Positions 44,018 to 56,800 of a DNA stretch of 64,000 bases are shown in pieces. The notes under the pieces are model-generated. The model saw only the letters and a program-made list of their open reading frames with translations. It had not been told where the DNA came from and did no database searches. The translations under genes were made by a program, and so were the position numbers. Origin of the DNA: Peromyscus leucopus. Lineage: Eukaryota; Chordata; Mammalia; Rodentia; Cricetidae. The first letter of the stretch is position 1. Every line of letters begins with the position of its first letter. The stretch spans positions 21,100,558 to 21,164,557 of the forward strand of contig NC_051074.1 in the NCBI RefSeq assembly GCF_004664715.2, given 5' to 3'.

Positions 44018-44345
44018 CTGGGTGAAGATGTATCTATGTTTTGCCTCACCTGCCTAAGGTACCTGATAGGCTTAACAAAGAGCAGAATAGCCAATAGCCA
44101 AGCAGGAGAGACTAGGTGGGACTTCCAGGCAGAAAGAGGAAGTGAGGGTTAGAATCTGGTGTAGCAGGATATCACCAGTGAGACACAGGACGTACAGAAT
44201 GGAGGAGAGGTAAAGAAGCATGTGATAGAATGTAGATTAACATAAATAGGTTAAGTTATAAGAGCTAGTTGGGAACAAGCCTAAGCTAAAGGAGAAGTAT
44301 TCATAATTAATAATAAGTCTCCATGTCATTATTTGGGGGGATGGT
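44018..44345 (+). mobile_element. LTR-like rodent repeat, family A
   Basis: CCAAGCAGGAGAGACTAGGT, GTAGATTAACATAAATAGG, AAGAGCTAGTTGGGAACAAG and CATAATTAATAATAAGTCTC match the other family A copies in order. Confidence 0.65.
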
Positions 44346-44423
44346 GGTCCCCAAGAGCAAATCTGACAAGAAAGTCTTCCCACATATCAATACTCAGCCT
44401 TATAAAGGAGAAGGGCCTCATGC

Positions 44424-44434
44424 AGAAAGGTAAG

Positions 44435-44466
<32 letters not shown>

Positions 44467-44725
44467 CAAGACAGGGTTTCTCTGTGTAGCTTTGCGCCTT
44501 TCCTGGAACTCACTTGGTAGACCAGGCTGGCCTCGAACTCACAGAGATCCGCCTGGCTCTGCCTCCTGAGTGCTGGGATTAAAGGCGTGCGCCACCACCG
44601 CCCGGTATAAAGTAATTTTTTTTTTTTTTTTTGGAGCTGAGGATTGAACCCAGGGCCTTGTGCTTGCTAAGCAAGCACTCTACCACTGAGCTAAATCCCC
44701 AACCCAAGAAAGGTAAGAATTTTTT
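44424..44725 (-). mobile_element. B1 and ID SINE pair under one shared target duplication
   Basis: Reading the minus strand, an ID element (44706-44630) ends in an A tract, a short TTACTTTAT spacer follows, and then a B1 (about 44607-44465) with its own A tail. AGAAAGGTAAGAATTTTTT stands at both outer edges (44424-44442 and 44707-44725). The ID has the A and B boxes of its tRNA-Ala ancestor. The B1 is little decayed. Confidence 0.9.
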
Positions 44726-44849
44726 AAAGAGAAGTAGGAAGAAAGAGTTGAGGTCTTACAAAGACAATGAGTACAGCATTAATGAACTCCAGGGGACTGA
44801 AGGAGGCTGTGGACTCAGCTGCTATCAAAACACCAGTGAGGTTAAGTCA

Positions 44850-44962
44850 GTCAGGCATGTTAGCATTTGTGAGTTAGAGGCCAGAATAGGCTACAAAGCA
44901 AGTTCCAAGCCTGGGAGAGCTGCATGCTGAGATTTCCTCCCACTAATCTCAAAAAAAAAAAT
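44850..44962 (+). mobile_element. B1 relic
   Basis: GAGTTAGAGGCCAGAATAGG and CTACAAAGCAAGTTCCAAGC, with an A tract. The left part is lost. Confidence 0.55.
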
Positions 44963-45573
44963 CACAAAACTAAATTCAATGAATTATATCTTTTGCAGTC
45001 AAATAATTGTTGGGATTGTGTTTCTAAGAAAGACCTGGAAAAATAGAAAGATGTTTATAGTTTACTGTATTCAGAATTTACTAAATTAATTGTTCTGCGG
45101 TATATAGAGAAAATGAATAAAAATCTAACTTTCCACTGAATAAATTATAATCTGTCTAGCAGGAAGATATGCCAAAAAATAATGGCAATGTCACACAGTC
45201 TCAGAGTGAGCAGAGATAATGATAAGACACTCTGCAAACTGGAACTGCACACAAGTCACTTGGAGAAGAGTTAATGAATTAACCAGTTTCTAAGCATCCC
45301 CTGTACCAGGCACTAAAATGTGCATCAAGGATACAGAGGTGGGAAGGAAGGACATACATCCTTGACCCCCTGAAGTGCTCAGAACAATATGGGAAGAACT
45401 GAAGGGTTTGGACTCACGTAGTCCACCAAAGTTGTCATTGTGAATGAGTAACTCCATGTTTGACTTTCTTTTTCCCATTCTACTTTTTATTTATGAAAGA
45501 GCTGTTAATTAGACATGGTGAGGACAGGCTTGAAGCTCTTTTCTCATTACCACCTAGGATGGCACAGGGGTTT

Positions 45574-45579
<6 letters not shown>

Positions 45580-45630
<51 letters not shown>

Positions 45631-45660
45631 ATTTGTTTGTTTGTTGTTGTTTTCTTGGGT
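45580..45660. repeat. (TG)n microsatellite with TTTG/TTG extension
   Basis: About 23 TG units followed by (TTTG)n and (TTG)n. Confidence 0.96.
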
Positions 45661-46072
45661 TTTTTTGTTTTGTTTTGGTGTGTTATGTTTGTTGTTTTAA
45701 ATCTACTGGGAGCATCTACAGAAGAACCCTAAATTGATTTAGCTTTCCAACTTATACAAAATACTGTGGGAGTCAACGGAGGTAAAGGTAGGCCCTTTGC
45801 TGATTTTTATGTTCTCACTAAAAGTTGGTTGTTAAAGTATGAACGTAAATGTGTTGTTGGTGGCAAACCAAACATGTACCGGTCCACCAGCACCCAACAC
45901 AGCCATCAGGAGCAGCCAAGGCCAGTGGTTAGTGCACATCTCCACATTCCTTTCCTATGTTGACAGCATAAACTCATCTATGAATAGTTTCCCACAACCT
46001 CGGAATCCTTCACCTATAAGTAAAAGGAAGTTTACAGATATAAATACCTACATAGGAAATAACAAAGACCCA

Positions 46073-46130
46073 GCCAAGCGTGATGGTACATGCTCTTAAT
46101 CCCACAACTTGGAAGCAGAGGCAGGTAATA
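46073..46130 (+). mobile_element. B1 fragment
   Basis: GCCAAGCGTGATGGTACATG and AACTTGGAAGCAGAGGCAGG are the left half of a diverged B1. Confidence 0.6.
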
Positions 46131-46239
46131 GCAGGTTCCAGTCCAGCCAAGAAAAAGAAGGAGGAGGCACGAATTAATTAATTTTACATCTAAAGGAAAA
46201 GAAGAAGTATGACTGCACACTTAGCAGAAAAAGAAAATA

Positions 46240-46750
46240 AAGATTGGAATGGCAATAAGTCAGGTAGAGAAATAAATACAAAAGTCAGAAAAATTGAGTT
46301 ATTTTGAAAAACTAAACACAATTAACAAACTCTTAGGTTAGCCAAGAAAGAAAAGAACTCAAATAAATAGAATAGTATATAAAGGAGATATTAAAATATT
46401 TCTGAAATATAAGTGCCCAGAGATTATGATAATTGAATATCAATAAATTAGCTAACTATCAAAAATGTGTAAATTCCTTAGAAACATAAAAACTGCCAAA
46501 ACGGAGGCAATAGAATCAAGAGGTAGAAGGGCTGAACAGAACAATAACAAATAAGGAGAGCAGATTATTGATTAAAATGTTCCCAAGGAAAAAAATCAGG
46601 ATCAGATGTCCCCATAAACAATTCAGTCAAACATTTCAAGACAAATAGACCTCTCTTTACCACATTAAAAATATAGTAAAATGAGCACTTTCTAACTCTT
46701 GATATCCAAATCATGCAAATACCAAAAGAAATTAAACGTGTAGGGCATTC
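46240..46750 (+). mobile_element. Old L1 ORF2 fragment (reverse-transcriptase region)
   Basis: ACACAATTAACAAACTCTTA, AATAAATAGAATAG-like and AAAATCAGGATCAGATGTCC follow the L1 ORF2 nucleotide order up to the reverse-transcriptase start. Highly decayed, with many stops. Confidence 0.6.
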
Positions 46751-46799
46751 CCTGGTTTGCATAAATTAAAAATATCTTTAGAAATTATGAGTACACTCC

Positions 46800-47675
46800 C
46801 TACCCAGACTTCTCACGCCCTCACTACCCATTCTGTGCCTCCTCCACCTCTGGCAGGTACTTCAGTACTCTTGGTTCTTTTCCTGGAAGAGTGACCCAGA
46901 CCTTCATTCCTGATTGCTCTGTGCCCTCTGTCATCCTGCCTCGATTAGGGTGTCACATTGACGTTAATCACAGGACATGGCAACACGAAGGGACATCCTG
47001 AAGAATATCTTGCACAGTGGACATAATCTTTCTTTTCTCCATTATAGAAAATAATCCAATTTTCCCATGGTAATCTGGATCAATCACTCCTCCTAACACT
47101 ATTATTCCCTTCTTAGCCTGCTGGCTTAAGGGCATCAGAAGTCCAAATTGACCAGGGGGATGTCTGACCTCCGGTTCAACAGAATATTTATTGTGGCAGG
47201 ATCTCTCGCCATTCTGGAACTAAAACTTCTGGGCCAGCAGAACTGAAGTTGCAGAAACAGTAAGTGAATGTTTTCCTAATGGGTTACTAGGGGTGATAGT
47301 GAGGTGGAATGATTCCCTTCTCTACCCTGAACTCATGAATCCAGCTACAGGAGAAACCATACCATACATTGAATGTTGATTTAAAGAACATGTTGCCTTC
47401 TGGAGAACCCTGTTCCAGCCTCCAGGCTACTGTCACTGGCACTATGTCTTCAAAAGTCTACCTCATCATTCTATCAGGGAGCTGCTTCAGGATGCTGAAG
47501 CTGCTTCTTCTTGTAGGGAACATATAAGACTGATGGAGTCCATGATCGGGGGCCCTCAGTCATACTTCGTGGCTGTGAAGTGAGTTCCTTGGTCAGAAGC
47601 AATACTGTGTGGGATACCATGATGGTAGATAAGGCATTCTGTAAGTCCCTGGATGGTGGTTTGGGCAGAAGTATT
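46800..47675 (-). pseudogene. ERV-L-type endogenous retrovirus pol remnant
   Basis: On the minus strand the order is integrase-like sequence (near 47690-47480) followed by the downstream end of pol (near 47160-47040). I recognise it as ERV-L-type by its nucleotide pattern. Stops and frameshifts break it. No LTR, gag or env could be tied to it. It lies between L1 segments and is an old, non-functional genomic fossil. Confidence 0.6.
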
Positions 47676-49020
47676 AATACAGTGAAAATGGCCATCCTAC
47701 CAAAAGCAATCTACAGACTCAATACATTTCCAACACAATTTTTCACCGATATTCAAAAGAAAAAAAACTATCTTCAACTTCATATAGAAAAAAAAGCAGG
47801 ATATCTAAAACAATCTTGAATAATAAAAGAATTGCTGGAGGTATCACCATCCCCAATCTCAAATTGTACTACAGAAGATTTCACTCCATCTTCAAAAAAA
47901 ATGATGTTGGACAAATAGAACAACTGGACACAGAAGAATGTAAATAGATTCATACATAGCACCTTGCACAAAACTCAACCTCAAATGGATTTTGGACTTC
48001 ATCCTAATACTAGATACCATGAACCTGATAGAAGAGAAAGTGGGATGTAGCCTTGAACTCTTTGGCACAGGAAAAGACCACCAACAGCAGAAGTATTAAA
48101 ACCAACAGTTAATAAACAGGACCTCATGAAGTCGAACGGCTTCTGCATGGAAAAGGATGCTATGATTCAGGCAAAGCTGCAGGCCACAGAATGAGAAAAG
48201 ATCCAGACTAATGACACCTTCAATAGACAGTATCTAAAATATACAAAGAGCTAAAAAAAAAATGGTTATCAGTTAAACATTTTAAAAGGCGGTGCAGAAC
48301 TAAGAGAGCTCTCAAGAGATGAAATACAAACGCCTGACAAAGAAATGTCTCCTTAGCCTTCAAGGAGATGTAAATTAAAACTACGTTGAGACTTCATCTT
48401 ACTCCAGGCAGAATGGCCAAAGTTAAAAATAGACAGTCTTTTAAAAATGAGAGCTAACGCGGGTGATGATGTGGGAAAAGTGAACCGCTTTTCATCGCTG
48501 GTGGAGTACAAACTGTACCGCCACTGTGGAAGTCAGTGTGGCAGTTCAATGGATCTACCTCAAGGTTCACTCTCCAGCATATACCCAAAGGATTGTACAT
48601 CCAACTACAGAGATACTTCCTTATCCGTGTTCACTAATGCTCTTTTCATAATAGGCAGGAACTGGAAGCAGCCTAGATGTTAGGAGGAGGGCTACCCTTC
48701 ACTGCTGGTGGGTAGATTTTCTATGGATAGATCCAGGGCAAGGAAGAGTCACTGTTTGTAGTTGTGTGTTGACTCTTGACTCCGCCAAGCTCTGGGGGAT
48801 AATTCCAATCCAATAGTCACATAAATGGCCCCAATTAAAGGAAATGGGTCACACAACAAAACCAAAAATCGTGAATCTGGAAAAAGAACAAGTTGGAGGT
48901 CGTAGGGATGAGAGGGAGATAAGAGAAAGCTTTTCAGGGAGAGAGTAAGCAGAGTGTATTATACACATGTAAGAAATTGTCAAGAACTCATTTAATAATC
49001 AAAAAGAAGGAAAGAAAAAT
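47676..49020 (+). mobile_element. Old L1, ORF2 3' part and beginning of 3' UTR
   Basis: ATGGCCATCCTACCAAAAGC, AATCTACAGACTCAATAC and GGTATCACCATCCCCAATCT are in L1 ORF2 order. GAAGCAGCCTAGATG and the purine-rich AGGGATGAGAGGGAGATAAG follow. Frameshifted and dead. Confidence 0.75.
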
Positions 49021-49214
49021 AAAATGTCTCTTGAGCACTGTTACTGAAAACACCTTATACTTGAGTCATAGAACATGGAGAAATCAAGCTGGTGCTCACC
49101 CTGAAAGCTTTAACCCTATTGGCTAGCTTTCACAGTGCCGGTAGGTGCAGGGCAGGCTACCAGAGAAGACAGGTAAACATGAATCTTACCCGGCTGTCAA
49201 TCCTTCAAGCTATA

Positions 49215-49550
49215 ATAATGATAGCCTGGCAAGACATGCCCACTGGTGTGTAGTGGGTAGCCATTCCAGCTTTGATCTTGAAGTTCCAACCCCCATTGAG
49301 GCTTCGGTAAAGGTCATGCCTACAAGGCAAGGCCGAGAGAGGCCCCTGAAGACCCGAGATCTGGATGCACCAGCTCTCTTGGTTCCTGGACCCTGGATGC
49401 TGGAGGTAGACCTAGTCCAGAGAACACCGCTGGACTGTGCTACACCTTTCCCAGACCCTGTTACCTGTCCTTTCACTTGTAAGTTACCCCACAAAATAAA
49501 CCTCCCTTTTAACTACATGGAGTGGCCTTAATAATTTCACCAATACTGGT
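49215..49550 (+). mobile_element. Solitary LTR-like sequence with poly-A signal
   Basis: GGTAGCCATTCCAGCTTTGA, AAAGGTCATGCCTACAAGGC, CCCTGAAGACCCGAGATCTG, ACAAAATAAACCTCCC and GAGTGGCCTTAATAA match a rodent repeat I recall as retrovirus-like. No coding part is attached. Confidence 0.5.
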
Positions 49551-49599
49551 GCAATAGTAGCATGAATACCACGGAAGAAACCAATCACTTCCTGATTGT

Positions 49600-50380
49600 A
49601 TTTGATCACTATTCCATAAGATGAAAACCAGATTTTATGCTGTTGTTGGGCCAAGGACAGGCCTTAGGACCTAGGGGTGATGCTACTATCCTTAGTCTGC
49701 TAAATAGTCATCATATTAAGCCAACTCCTGATGATCTATTGCTATATCTATAAGATAATGCATTTCCCAACCCTCATTGGAAAAGCTTCTTTTAGCAGTA
49801 GATAGTGATAATACAAAGACCCACAACCCACCAACGTGCAGAAAATAAATGACTGCAGAATGCTCAGCCCTAAATGGGACATTTATATCATACCCCCATT
49901 GTGTAAGAGGGGGTGAAGAGATTGTAAGAGTCAGGAGCTGGTGGATGACTTTAGGGAAACAATGTTTTCTGGACACAGCAAGACAGTTAAACAGGTGAAC
50001 TCACAATGGTAGCCACGACACACACACAAAACCTGTGCACACTCGAGCCAGACAAAATCCCAGCTCAGAGAAGTGAGCATGGAGTCCCAGATCTAGTGAG
50101 GAGTTATTAGCAAGTGGTAGCTGCTGAAGTCGGTGAGTTGGTTCTCTCTGAGAGTGTAGCCTCTAGTAGACTGACCATCCTCCGGTGGAAGACCACACAT
50201 CCAAGAATATATGGGCAGCCCAAATTGGATCTGATGAGTTTGAAAAAAGAGAGAGAACACAAAGTTGGGTGGGGAGTGAAAAGGAGTGGTCCTGGGGGAG
50301 TTAGAGGAAGGGGTGAATGTGATCAAAACACACTGTATGAAATTCTCAAAGAAGTAATAAAAATGAGAAAGTATAAAATA
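49600..50380 (+). mobile_element. L1 3'-UTR segment
   Basis: CCAACTCCTGATGATCTATT, TGCTCAGCCCTAAATGGGAC, AACAATGTTTTCTGGACAC and TGTATGAAATTCTCAAAGAA are diagnostic of the older rodent L1 3' UTR. It ends in AATAAAAATG. Confidence 0.75.
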
Positions 50381-50396
50381 CAGGTGCTCTAATAAT

Positions 50397-50576
50397 TTTT
50401 TTTTTTTGGTTTTTTTTTTTTTTTTTTTTTTTTTGAGACAGGATTTCTCTGTGTAATCCTGGCTATCCAGGAACTCGATTTGTAGACCAGGCTGGCCTCC
50501 AACTCACAGAGATCCGCCTGCCTCTGCTTCCCGAGTGCTGGGATTAAAGGCATGCGCCATCATGCCCGGCTTCAAT
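50397..50576 (-). mobile_element. B1 SINE with 25-base T run
   Basis: Two T runs at 50397-50434, then GAGACAGGATTTCTCTGTGT, CAGGCTGGCCTCCAACTCAC and GCGCCATCATGCCCGGCT. Confidence 0.94.
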
Positions 50577-51436
50577 CCTTCGTTTTAAAAAGGGGGGAGG
50601 AACATACAAACTGAATAGCTGATTAATAATTATTAGTTTAATTATTAAATATTTGCATACTTTGCAGGTATGTTTGTCTTAATTTAACATTTTTTCATTG
50701 CTATGCTGACTGTGGGCACACATTAAATTTTCCTACGTACACCTCATTATATTTTCCCTTTATAGTTTAGGAACTTTCTCTTAGAGGGAAGGTAGCCTGG
50801 GACCAGATCTTGGGAGGTATTTCGATTGTGAGGTAGTGTTGGAATTTTATTTGTGACGTGACTGGAAGGCAGTGCAGAGTTTAAGTTAGAGCAGGAAAAG
50901 ATGACATTTACAGACTGAAAAAGAAATCTGAGACAGCTGTCCAGAGAAGAAATGGGTGAGCGTAGAAATGAGGACCAGTGGGAGGCTGGGCACTGTGACA
51001 GGAAGTAGACGAGGGTGAGGGGAAGGGACAAGTGGTGACAGCAGCAGAGAGGAAGAGGCTGTGCTTGGAAATGTGTAACTACAAAGCACCAAGGACTCGC
51101 CTAACGTCTAGCTGTAAGACCACAGAAATACGCTCTATGATTTAATATTGATGCAGGTACCTAATAGTCATTGTTGTGGTTTCATTTTCTCTATGCTATT
51201 ATGAATGTCTATATATGTATGTGTTATTAACATATTACTAATATATATTAACTAAATATATATTAAATTAATATACATAAATTTGCTTAGTGAATATCCA
51301 GTGTTTAGATATGCTGATTGAAATGTACAGAATGTACATTGTATTATGAAAAGGGGAAGAAAGCTTAACTAGCACACTGAAGTGCATATCTTTAAAAGTT
51401 AAAAATATACATATATTTAAAACAAGCTGACACTCA

Positions 51437-51625
51437 GCCAGGCAGTGGTGGTGCACGCCTTTAATCCCAGTACTTGGGATGCAGAGGCAGGTGGATCTCT
51501 GTGAGTTCAAGGCCAGCCTGGTCTACAGAGTGAATTCCAGGACAGCCAGGGCTACACAAGTGAAACTTCATCTTGAAAAACCAAAAAATTAATTAATCAA
51601 CTAATTAATTAATTAAAATAAATAA
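51437..51625 (+). mobile_element. B1 SINE (mouse-like right half) with AATT-rich tail
   Basis: AGCCAGGCAGTGGTGGTGCA, GAATTCCAGGACAGCCAGGG and CTACACAAGTGAAAC, then a tail turned into (TTAA)n. Confidence 0.93.
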
Positions 51626-52588
51626 ACTGCAACTCAAGATCTTGGAGCTCTTTTTGGAGTATCAGTCAGAATCATCTGTAGGAGCTTACAACATGTGTGT
51701 CTTCATAGTAAAACAATATTAATGAACTTTAAACAGATTTCCCCTAATACCAAATGTGGGCACCCCCAGGTATATCTATATACATACTATCCAGGGTTTT
51801 GAATATAAATTTAAAATTTATTTTCTAAAATTAAATATTTTACCTCAACAGCCTCATAAACTCAGAGATGCATTTATTGGTAAAGCAAAAGAAAGCCTTG
51901 GGATGAAAATAGTATCTAATTCGAATTCATGTGCTTAGAACATCTTATAAATAATTTCATTTTTGTCAATTATTTTCCAACATAGGTTGTGGTCTGTAAT
52001 GCTCCATTGGGAATATGCAAAGTTAATAATTTCCTACTTTCAGTACAGATATTGAATGCCTTAATTGGTCTCCCACAGATCATATTAATAAATATTAAAC
52101 ATGAAATAAAAACAGCTAATTTTTAACAATTTCTTTCCCATTCAAAATAGAACAAATTAACCCTTCTGTTAGTAATATATACTATAAACATACAATAAAT
52201 GATAAGCCACAGAAGGAATGATAAAAAAAATAGTATAGGTATTTGAAAAATAAAATATAATTTAGCTTCCTACATTCCAATTTCTTCAAAATATCAAAGG
52301 ATTTCACAAAGATAAACCCAATCTATTCCAGGAGTAAAAAGTACAATCTTGTTAAACAGGCAGCCCACAAAGACCATCATTTTAATTTTACATAGAAAGC
52401 AAAGCATACTAAAGTCTCCTGGTTGCATGGATACCTAATCCAAACTGACTATTTATATCAACTGCAATTCAGTTCATTCATAAAAACATAATGAAAATAC
52501 TCCGCTAGCTCCCAGGAAAGCTAGGTGAGGAATGAGAACCAGCCTCAGGAAGCTCACAGTCTGGGAAAGTAATGTGGTGCTTTGTGTC

Positions 52589-52944
52589 CTAGTCATTGTT
52601 CTGTTACTGTGACCAGACACCATGACCGTGGCAACTCTTATAAAAGAGAGTATTTAACTGGGGGCTTGTGTCAGTGGGCTGGAGACCATGACCATCACGG
52701 CAGGGAATGTGGCAGCAGGCAGCCAGGCATGGTGCACTAGCTAAGAACTTGCATCCTGATCCACAGGCACAAGACAGAAAGCTAGCGGAGGACAGTGGGC
52801 TTTTGAAATCTAAAGCACATCCCCAGTGACACACCTCCTCCAACAAGCCTACCTCTGACCCTTCCTAAAACAGTTCTACCAACTAGGGATCAAGCATTCA
52901 AATATATGCACATACTATGTGGGCCATTCTCATTCAAACCACCA
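52589..52944 (-). mobile_element. Rodent interspersed repeat, family X copy 3 (antisense)
   Basis: CTAGTCATTGTTCTGTTACT, CACCATGACCGTGGCAACTC and GGGCCATTCTCATTCAAAC are the reverse complement of the 4666 and 13504 copies. Confidence 0.75.
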
Positions 52945-53404
52945 CACTTTACAAAACATTTCACATAAAGGAGACCTACTAAGAGAGGGCAGTAAAATGC
53001 CATGAGAATTCAATAAGCTTCAGTGACTCAGTATAGGTGAGCTGTAATTTCCCATCTATTGAAATGGAGACAGTATGTCACGGGAGTTTAAAAAGCAGTA
53101 ACCCAGAACACACAGCCTGGCATAAACTCGGTGCTGGCTATCAGTTAGTTATAAACATGACTATCTTCCTTTGCCAATTCAGGAAAAGCTTGGTGCTTGA
53201 ACTGACAGGACCTAGAGAACAGCACAACAGTGACTGTCCATTCACAGTCCTTTCTCTGTTACTGTGATTTATAGTCACACAGGGCAGAGGAATTGGGCAG
53301 AAGCCAGTGAAAGCCATGCTAAATCAAGCTAACATCTAAAAAGCTAAACCAAAAGGCTTTATGACTAGTTTGGGAAAAGAGGTTGTGTGTGTGTGTCGCA
53401 CGAA

Positions 53405-53712
53405 TTCTAATTGGTCTTAATAAAAACCCAGAGTCAGATATAGGGGTGAATACTAAAAGATCAGAGACACAAAGAAGCAAGTCACAGCTACTTCTTACAT
53501 CTACCAAATCCTCAGATCAAAAGAGCTAGCTCCTGTCTCCACCCAGCCTTATCACTTCCTCTCCCCACCCAGCTGTATCACCTCCTGTTTCCTCCTCCCA
53601 AGTGCTGGGATTAAAGGTGTGTGCCACCACTGCCTGGCCTCTAGTGGCTAGCTCTGCACTCTGATCCCCAGGCAAGCTTTGTTTGCTAGAGCACAAACAA
53701 AATCTCACCACA
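53405..53712 (-). mobile_element. LTR-like repeat with B1-derived module, family B (antisense)
   Basis: TCTTAATAAAAACCCAGAGT, GAATACTAAAAGATCAGAGA, AAGTGCTGGGATTAAAGGTG and AATCTCACCACAG are in the family order. Confidence 0.7.
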
Positions 53713-53870
53713 GTTGTGAGCTAGGCATTTATAGTTGTGACTATAAATCACAGATGGGCTCAGGGTTTTTAGCCTACATGAGAATAAAACATCATGAGAA
53801 TCAGACAGGAAAAATTTAGGCAGATTATATTATCTCCACCACTGACTGTTTCATAAGTCAATAAAGATAG

Positions 53871-56800
53871 GTCGACTCGTACGCTGCCGTCTTAAGTGTA
53901 CCGAAACAGCGAACAACTCCTAAGTATATCTCACCATGCACCCACTAAGGCAACCTCTGGTCATTCGCTTAACGTTCATAAGAAAGACGGCGCGCATATG
54001 TCCATAACCCTTGTAACATTCCACTGCTCTTTCTACATCTACTCTCTTTAGATCTCGTCTCTCTCCCTCTTCATTCCATCTGCTCTATCTCTGAACCCTG
54101 TCCCATCTTGCTATGCGGTTTCTCCTTAGCTTCTTCTCAGCATACGTCACCCCTCCTACTTTTGTCTTCCGTAATTAACCTCCGACCGGCATCTCCGTCT
54201 GCTGCAAGAAACCATTTTACTCTCTCCTCTCTTCCAACAAACCCCTATGGGTACCCTCGTCAATGCTTGTGCTGTCCAAGGCCCTGAGCTCAACTTCCAG
54301 TAGCCAATGTGCATGTACATCTTCCTGTCGCTGTATTTAATAGATAACAACACTCTGAGAATCGTCATGCCTATTCCACCTTGATAAATTCTATCCAATA
54401 TGAACATGCATCACAGTAACACTCCATAAACTTTAGCTTAGATCCAAGCAAGTCCATTAAAAACCAGAAAAGTAGAACCTGCATAGAGCACACATATCAA
54501 GATCTAGGCAAATCTGCACTGCATGGGTCTCAGAAGACACGATGTTTAAGACCGAACACATATCTCTAAGTAGACAAATCAGTTGAACCTAGAGGGAAAA
54601 CAAAAAATCCCTAGAGGAGAAGAGGTATGCATACAGCAATTTGCTTTGACTTATCCTCTTTTAAGATTTCATGTCGCGTGCATAAATTCATAAGATCTAG
54701 GAGAGGCGTCATAGAATCAAAGTAAACCATAATTAGACTGAGAAGCTAATCCTTAGATGACTGTCACAACACAGTCGAGGTATATCTCCTAGATTCTAAG
54801 AGATATATGTGAGGTATGTACACATCCTGGGAAAAACTACGTCACTATGTCTCCATAATCAGCCCCTGATGATCTGAAGCAGGTCTCGACTGCGTTGTAC
54901 TGATAGCCCCATCTTTGACCAATTATGTGCACAGCCAATCTCATCAGCCCATCCGCTAAGTTTTTGAGAAATCAAAACTGAGAACGCATGATTGTTACGA
55001 GCTAGACTGAGGACCATCGCCGTGTCTTCAGCAATTAAAAGAAACCGTTTTTTATTATTCTGTGCTGAACATAGATTAATAGACTACCCTATTCATCTCT
55101 ACAATACTCAGTCACCGATCCCACATAATGTAATTGGCCTGCAAGAGTAGAAATCCCAGTTCCAATTGTTGAAATCATTTCATAAATATTTATAGTCTTA
55201 TAGAGCAAAAGAAAGCCATATCATCAGAACAAATTAAAATACACTGGTAGCACTTAACAGACATCATAGAGTAATTGGCGGCGTAGGTGAGACATCTCAG
55301 CGTAGCCCAAGTGCTCCTCTAGCTGCTTGTTGGTGAGTAGCTGAACTGCTAATTTATTACGATTCCATCCTTTCCAATCGATTAGTAAACAGGATGGTTA
55401 TTTTGACAGAGCTGCGAACAAAGCAGCTGTCCTGATGCTAAACTAAGACTACTAAGTAAGGGTAAACACTTTTGAACCTGCACACTTTACAACCTCTCTA
55501 TCAGATACAATAGGAATCTATATATTTCAGATCACTGCCACTAAATTAGCAGAGAAGACCTCAAGGAACTGTATGAGAAAGTTGTGTCACGTGCGTGGCG
55601 CGAGATTGATTTTAAAAAATTTCAATACCACGCTCTTACCTCCCCTTCATCTCTCCTGTCTTCTGTCGCGATCAATGTTAAGCTCTGAGAGCTGTCTCAA
55701 AATCACTCGTGCCTGCCTCCACCATCTCCCTAACCAATGTGTAATGGTCGAAAATCTGCATCCTCTTATTATCACTATAAGCAGAGCTCCAGATGTAAAT
55801 GCTTTCGTTTATAAGTTTCCTGCTCGATCATCGTTCTCTTCACAGAAATAGCAATAAAGCTCTAAATATTAACAATGTAGTAATATTCACCTATAGTATT
55901 TAATACTATACAATTAAATCATGATCCACCTTCTACGTCCACGTGATAAAAATACACTTAGATATTTAAAAATTAATATATCAGTCTAGCCAGTACATCT
56001 TTTTATAGAGGTATCCTAATCGTGCCTTATTATCACCCTCTAAAAGATGATTCTTGCATCCCTATCATTAATATCATAGTTTGATAATAACCTGTCACTC
56101 ATATGAGAAATAGTCTATACTCACAATATTAAATCCACTATAAACTAATATGAAAATATATAAAAACGAACTCCAGCAACACAACTGTATATCTTCTGCA
56201 AGAAATAAACTATCTAATAAGGAATGAACAAAAAACATGTACTAATTCATTGAAAGAGTTGGTCAATATCATAGTGAAGTATACATTTTAGTAATTATTA
56301 CATGTATATAAATACCTATTTTAAAAAATATTTTTAAGCATGTGTTTACACTCAAAACACTAAAACTATGTAAACAATATTGACTCCTCTTTTTTAAGGA
56401 TCCATATCACACATTTATTCTCCCCTCTTCCTGTTTATATTTGTCAGCAGCTATAATAAAGAAATAGTCTCTGTCTTTCACAATAGTTTATCCTAGCTGC
56501 TGAGTGCACGATAGCCACCTTGATATACCTTGCAGAAATCTCACAGCGACACTTTCAATATAAAGCGGTAAACTCATCTACGATGCTGGGCAGCCTGTAT
56601 CAGTTCATGTCCACCCAACGTCACATTCAATCGACAGCATCAAGAACACCCCTGACCAATGAAAGGAAAACAGCTCTCTTACACTGTTTGCGAACTTATC
56701 GCCAAAGCAGAGGCATCCTGTCTGGTATCTAGAGAACGGAAGACTGAGAAGTTTTACATCTTAATCCACATGGCCAATCGAGAATGTTTTCTGTACCTAA

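Noticed and set aside
46800..47675. Active endogenous retrovirus
   Set aside because: Only a broken pol part is present, with stops and no paired LTRs, gag or env.
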